In this document: positions 17,801 through 19,188 of the stretch, piece by piece
Layout: each line of letters begins with the position of its first letter
Position numbering within the stretch: position 1 is the stretch's first letter
Source of the DNA: an uncultured Eubacteriales bacterium
GTDB lineage: Bacteria > Bacillota > Clostridia > Oscillospirales > Acutalibacteraceae
Assembly (NCBI GenBank): GCA_934675165.1
Contig: CAKUPP010000022.1
Coordinates: 1-19,188 of the forward strand
DNA length: 19,188 nt
Direction of reading: 5' to 3'
Position numbers and translations under genes: made by a program
The notes under the pieces: model-generated
Databases searched by the model: none
What the model was told of the DNA's origin: nothing
The model's input: the letters and a program-made list of their open reading frames with translations, nothing else

Positions 17801-18731
17801 TAAAACTATTTCACTTTCTAAATCATATAGCACAGGTAATGTTACTGTTAATAATGCATATTCTGATGCAGCAGGTATTTGTAGTATAATGGGTAATAGC
17901 ACATATAGTAATGTGAAAGGAACACATAAAATTATTGATTGTTATAATGCAGGCAATGTAAGTGGGAAACGGCATGTAGGTGGCGTGGTGTCTTATTCTC
18001 ATCAGCGAAGCAATGGAGAAAATATAATACAAAATTGCCATAGTTTCTCTTCAATTTTAGATGGTACCAGTATAGGTGGTATTTTGGGTATTGGCTTTTT
18101 GGGAACGACTAAAGTGAAAAATTGTTACTACCTTTGTGATGAAAATAGTAGTATTCCCGTTGAAGGAACATCGATATCAAGTGGAACAGTCGAAACTGAA
18201 AAAGTAGAATCTAAAACTGAAGCAGATTTTTCTAATTGGGTAGTAAGAGACCTTCTTGATCAAGGTAGAAATGTTTGGGCACAAGGAACAACTTATCCGA
18301 TATTTGTAGATGCAGCTGAAGGTGAGATAACTTTGAGCTGGGATAAACTAAACTATAAATACAATTTCGGAAAATGGGATGTTTCTTCTCACAAATATGA
18401 TAGTATAGTCGGTTGGCTGACTCCTTTCCCAAATTTGAGGGCTGAAAGTAGTTCTACTAATGCCAAATTTAGAATTTATGTCACATTTACTCCCAATGAA
18501 GATAGTATGAGCCCTGTTGGCGAAAAATATTTTGGTATTTTTGATGTTGATAAGTTAACAGGTTCTCCACTGGATTATATAAAACTTGCTGCAGCTGAAA
18601 GTGGTTCAGTTCAAAGTAAAATAGTTGCTTTGAAACTTTTGGGAATTTTGAAAAGAAGTGCAGGTAAAAATTTTATTCAAGATTCTTCAAATAATAAATT
18701 GGGTATGTTCAATATAAAAGTGACATATTAG
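11862..18731 (+). CDS. Giant secreted GLUG-repeat (beta-helix type) surface protein
   Basis: 2289 residues. A basic start, hydrophobic stretch at about 11-30 and A-L-A near residue 39 form a signal peptide. The body is four modules, with linkers at residues 540-560, 1055-1075 and 1625-1645. From the second on, each opens with a CxxC linker and KPSG, then SNGGQLYWF, a 'DINL' strand, 'W(T/I)PIG', 'GTF(N/D)G' and 'ISNW'. Many GLUG-like repeats follow, of the form VGGIVG, then xNCxNxGxV. Modules close with NCYYLSG, VCYLLN and a YP block. The last 130 residues (from about 2150, EITLSWDKLNYKYNFGKW) look like a separate beta-sandwich. Such proteins in gut Clostridia are presumed adhesins or matrix proteins. 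No LPXTG, SLH, dockerin or transmembrane tail is visible, so attachment is unclear. GGAGG is 4 nt before ATG 11862 and 10 nt before the in-frame ATG 11868; either may start translation. Confidence 0.88.
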   Translation: MTMKTKTSKFLGMISCFLTIAGAVLFALAIGPKQEMALAVDSTGDKPTLRVLNSDEQKLCSDDEKAKEYYIIYNAKQMRWFRDKVNGGATAINCFVKEDLDMTEGSTSTTTKEINSVSVICANWDPIGRGNSYSGIFNGGNKIISNWITTDSGFFTYSKGIIKNFNVHRCMATSSGDNVTLGVICRYVDSGKISNCTTSTISSVTSSNSSITAGGIVGETSSSAIVENCINRASVLAGGTYSLGGIVGTCRGEIIGCKNEANITCSSGSAGGVVGVIWNSDNSCAKCCRCVNVATVIGSDVGGIAGMISTYPNGTSAGVIISACQNTGNIGNTSATNAGGCIGDLTAEYARVDVEMLSNVGSVKSSGADEYTRAGGIIGHAYISASASTSNGDQLTLKSSYNIGSASGGQNNGKYGQLIGEIGGGKVNYKNCYYLSGGISPTGNVDNSNGASLTDNSVKKATSAFQSGEVCYLLNESRTSGTESNPLGWYQCIDGVCGQRDLYPRIESSRGIVYHSRRSCADASTYYTNYKVTSTAHNFNSNGFCQNCGGYQKPSGDGTKASPYKISNGGQLYWFTCVVNNYRIEKCDGSPNKNDSSYATVISDINLSSGNPDVTIVNINGTDTTCGKWIPIGIYTGSSASNRSYKGTFDGGNHTISNWTAVDSDQNARGLIGYTESPCDIKNITVDKCLVNGDKYCGIVCGALNQTNVANCKTTENCELNCTGTCVGGIAGFWCMTGTGSCVVKDCENNATITTSSYGGDNVYTGASGVGQAAGILGIVLNTTAGTGTFTCENCHNHGDISASQYTAGCLATIKRTSGSTTIKYCSNSGSIKGKNGRERWVGGVASESLVAEGGSIDFEQCWNTGTVSISGRQAGGLVSRMGNSGQKGTYKIKDCYNSGSVTAGGAEAGGIASVGNISTIENCYNSGKISSSSGAGQLFGIVDADGNFTHSNCYYLSGNGNPVGSGPNTGTATVKTASVFKSGAVCYLLNGKKGSETLAWHQSLDNSFTPHDNYPVLESSHGMVYAKINCGDENTVLGYSNSLIVENHPGTFNNGFCSKCGKYYQKPSGNGTSSSPYQISNGGQLYWFACVVNGSGEDLARCEGSPSKNVAAHGKLTADINLATNNASVATVDINGTNVTCANWTPIGKEYSNYTGTFNGNGKIISNWYIGSSNGVGLFRWLGNGATIKNVEVDVCTIYNNNNFNPSSCGFICGESSSSNITIDNCVARSDTYIGCYCKCGGIVGYLCGSNNKISNCTFKGVICSSSDSTTGVCMCGGIAGKTSADIENCENHGWVRTNTSTNIKGLGGIVGYICTTGRSDASPIPTVTSCINGTEGKTGSCGNVSGDGTLWGYRCIGGIVGSGMANVHKCKNFGFIGGEATSIGGIYGDLDCYTSANDWDGGKSDGNVSISECLNYGTVISNKDNVGGIFGYLGVGSTISNCGNIGNLPKSLSTGKPVGGGALGGGIIGFLEKSKTVTVNVNVAMENCYNIGKIEVTTNGQFTGKIGTGPVLTYNNCYYLSGNGGITGSGTATSSNTVAKSDAAFKSGEVCYLLNNGKTEGTESDPLIWYQSVDNSITPHDSYPVFDSDRGIIYTTTQCGNESKITGYSNKVGYTTDHPGTFNNGFCTKCKKYYQKPSGSGTNNSPYQISNGGQLYWFACVVNGIEEDLVKCQNSPSKNAAAYGNLTADINLANGNGETTTVEINGSNVTCGVWTPIGDKDLYSSDYSGTFNGNSHTVSNWAVQDKAYSGLFGSAGIIKNVNVNKCCVNCTTDSESNWNCGLICSVQSTTGSQISNCKTLSDSFINVKNGTSVGGIVGVSNAVSTIENCENNAVVSGKTHVGGIVGCAVSNVNNCINKASISGNNHVGGIIGKLGSLGSIVEVSGCENNKNISSSGSYVGGICGSVFRPSSSVKIDLCKNNGEVSGISSCTCAGGCFGYLEADSSGGDINISDCQNMGNIGVGDEGGGIIGRMEAGEGKTISLSKSYSTGNVTVNNAYSDAAGICSIMGNSTYSNVKGTHKIIDCYNAGNVSGKRHVGGVVSYSHQRSNGENIIQNCHSFSSILDGTSIGGILGIGFLGTTKVKNCYYLCDENSSIPVEGTSISSGTVETEKVESKTEADFSNWVVRDLLDQGRNVWAQGTTYPIFVDAAEGEITLSWDKLNYKYNFGKWDVSSHKYDSIVGWLTPFPNLRAESSSTNAKFRIYVTFTPNEDSMSPVGEKYFGIFDVDKLTGSPLDYIKLAAAESGSVQSKIVALKLLGILKRSAGKNFIQDSSNNKLGMFNIKVTY
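13479..13838 (+). repeat. Intragenic linker/opening cassette, copy A
   Basis: Encodes the CxxC linker (NSNGFCQNCGG), KPSG, SNGGQLYWFTCVVN, 'SDINL', WIPIG, GTFDGG and ISNW of the second module. It is the most diverged of the three copies: CGGYQ replaces the CxKYYQ of the other two, and the segment after CVVN differs. Confidence 0.75.
15006..15368 (+). repeat. Intragenic linker/opening cassette, copy B
   Basis: Encodes HPGTFNNGFCSKCGKYYQKP, then SNGGQLYWFACVVNG, SPSKN, LTADINLA, WTPIG, GTFNG and ISNW of the third module. It is very similar to copy C even at the DNA level (for example the shared stretch around GGACAACTTTATTGGTTTGC), which points to a relatively recent duplication. Confidence 0.78.
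16719..17090 (+). repeat. Intragenic linker/opening cassette, copy C
   Basis: Encodes HPGTFNNGFCTKCKKYYQKP, SNGGQLYWFACVVNG, SPSKNAAAYG, LTADINLA, WTPIG, GTFNG and VSNW of the fourth module. Copies B and C begin 1713 bp apart. Confidence 0.78.
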
Positions 18732-18769
18732 TTAAAAATGGTTGCTTAGTAATTAAGTTTAATATCTAG

Positions 18770-18813
18770 GGAAACGCTGTTGGAATATGTTGATCAGCGT
18801 TTCCTTTTGTTAA
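18770..18813 (+). terminator. Terminator of the giant repeat-protein gene
   Basis: GGAAACGCTG (18770-18779) pairs perfectly with CAGCGTTTCC (18795-18804) around a 15-nt loop, followed by TTTTGTTAATT. It lies 38 nt past the stop codon. Confidence 0.85.
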
Positions 18814-18905
18814 TTGAAATTGTAAAATGGTAGTGTTGTGCTGTAAGTGGTTTTTTTGAATATTTTGCTTTATTATTTATGGTATTCAATTTTTAACTAT
18901 TAATT

Positions 18906-18933
18906 TTGAAATATTTAAAAAATATGCTATAAT
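18906..18933 (+). promoter_or_regulatory. Promoter of the Rpn-family gene
   Basis: TTGAAA (18906-18911), a 16-nt spacer and TATAAT (18928-18933), the latter preceded by TGC, which makes an extended -10. The expected start is near 18940, about 22 nt before the ATG. Confidence 0.78.
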
Positions 18934-18961
18934 TATAAAAAAACAAGCAGGAGTGAACCGA

Positions 18962-19188
18962 ATGAAACGTGAATTATTAAGTAAAACAAATGACAAAGTA
19001 TTTAAAGAAATATTTACCAGAAACAAAAGCTGTATGGCTGATTTTTTGAAATGTATTCTGAATATTCCTGATGAAGAATTTGATGATTTGGAATTTTTAG
19101 ATACGCATACCCGAAAAGGTTCACCACTAGACGGTGAATATATTTTAGATATAAAAGTCAAAACGAAATCAAATATTATTGATGTAGA
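18962..19188 (+). CDS. Rpn-family PD-(D/E)XK nuclease / putative transposase, 5' part only
   Basis: The first 75 codons are present; the gene runs off the window. The start MKRELLSKTNDKVFKEIFTR and the following SPLDGEYILDIKVKTKSN-IIDV are typical of the Rpn/PDDEXK_2 family ('recombination-promoting nuclease/putative transposase'). The ILDIK segment carries the core Asp and Lys region, and IIDVE should lead into the ExQ motif just beyond the edge. ATG at 18962 is preceded by AGGAG with an 8-nt spacer. E. coli RpnA stimulates RecA-independent recombination and cuts DNA. In gut Firmicutes such genes occur in many, often decaying, copies. Whether this copy is intact cannot be seen. Confidence 0.85.
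   Translation, partial: MKRELLSKTNDKVFKEIFTRNKSCMADFLKCILNIPDEEFDDLEFLDTHTRKGSPLDGEYILDIKVKTKSNIIDV

Noticed and set aside
12400..18100. CRISPR array or short tandem DNA repeats in the repetitive region
   Set aside because: The repetition is in the protein (GLUG-like units and module cassettes) with continuous reading frame and diverged DNA; there are no identical short repeats with unique spacers.
18886..19161. 91-codon minus-strand ORF opposite the Rpn-family gene
   Set aside because: The plus strand has a recognised family, promoter and ribosome site; the minus frame has none.

Overview
The window is AT-rich, with short intergenic gaps, strong GGAGG-type ribosome binding sites and textbook sigma-A promoters. 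Gene content (TrmK/Nif3 pair, Clostridia-type PurB, YabE-like 3D/G5 wall protein, DUF11 protein, giant GLUG-repeat surface protein, PD-(D/E)XK/Rpn nuclease-like genes) points to a low-GC Bacillota genome, most likely a gut-associated member of the Clostridia. This placement is an inference from gene families; no rRNA or other decisive marker is present.

Layout. 1-486 (+): 3' end of an AAA-ATPase-like/PD-(D/E)XK gene that enters from outside the window, ending at a strong hairpin terminator that also separates it from the convergent guaA. 597-6778 (-): a four-gene operon purB-purA-glmS-guaA driven by a near-consensus promoter at 6838-6866. It makes AMP from IMP (PurA, PurB), GMP from XMP (GuaA) and glucosamine-6-phosphate (GlmS). 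The gap before glmS is only 29 nt, so there is no room for a glmS ribozyme. 6876-8344 (-): trmK and a Nif3-family gene, overlapping by one base. 8429-8719 (-): a small protein with two zinc-ribbon-like Cys4 clusters, ending at a terminator just upstream of trmK. 8756-8821 (-): a tRNA-like element without a normal anticodon arm, placed between a strong promoter and the zinc-ribbon gene. 9037-9909 (-): a DUF11-type protein of unknown role.

A 458-nt divergent intergenic region (9910-10367) is rich in TTACA/TGTAA motifs and holds the promoter of a secreted DUF348-G5-3D cell-wall protein (10368-11546, +). After tandem terminators comes the dominant feature: a single 6.9-kb gene (11862-18731, +) for a secreted 2289-residue beta-helix-type repeat protein. 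It is built of four large modules of GLUG-like repeats joined by CxxC linkers, is unusually cysteine-rich and has no visible sortase motif. Its transcript is predicted to begin with a 12-bp stem-loop followed by a U-run. A terminator closes that unit, and the window ends in the 5' part of an Rpn/PDDEXK_2-family gene with its own promoter.

Working picture: housekeeping nucleotide, amino-sugar and tRNA-modification genes occupy the left half, all on the minus strand. The right half is an envelope/surface region on the plus strand. Nuclease-like accessory genes sit at both edges. The most unusual items are the tRNA-like leader RNA, glmS captured in a purine operon, and the modular cysteine-rich surface protein with its leader hairpin.
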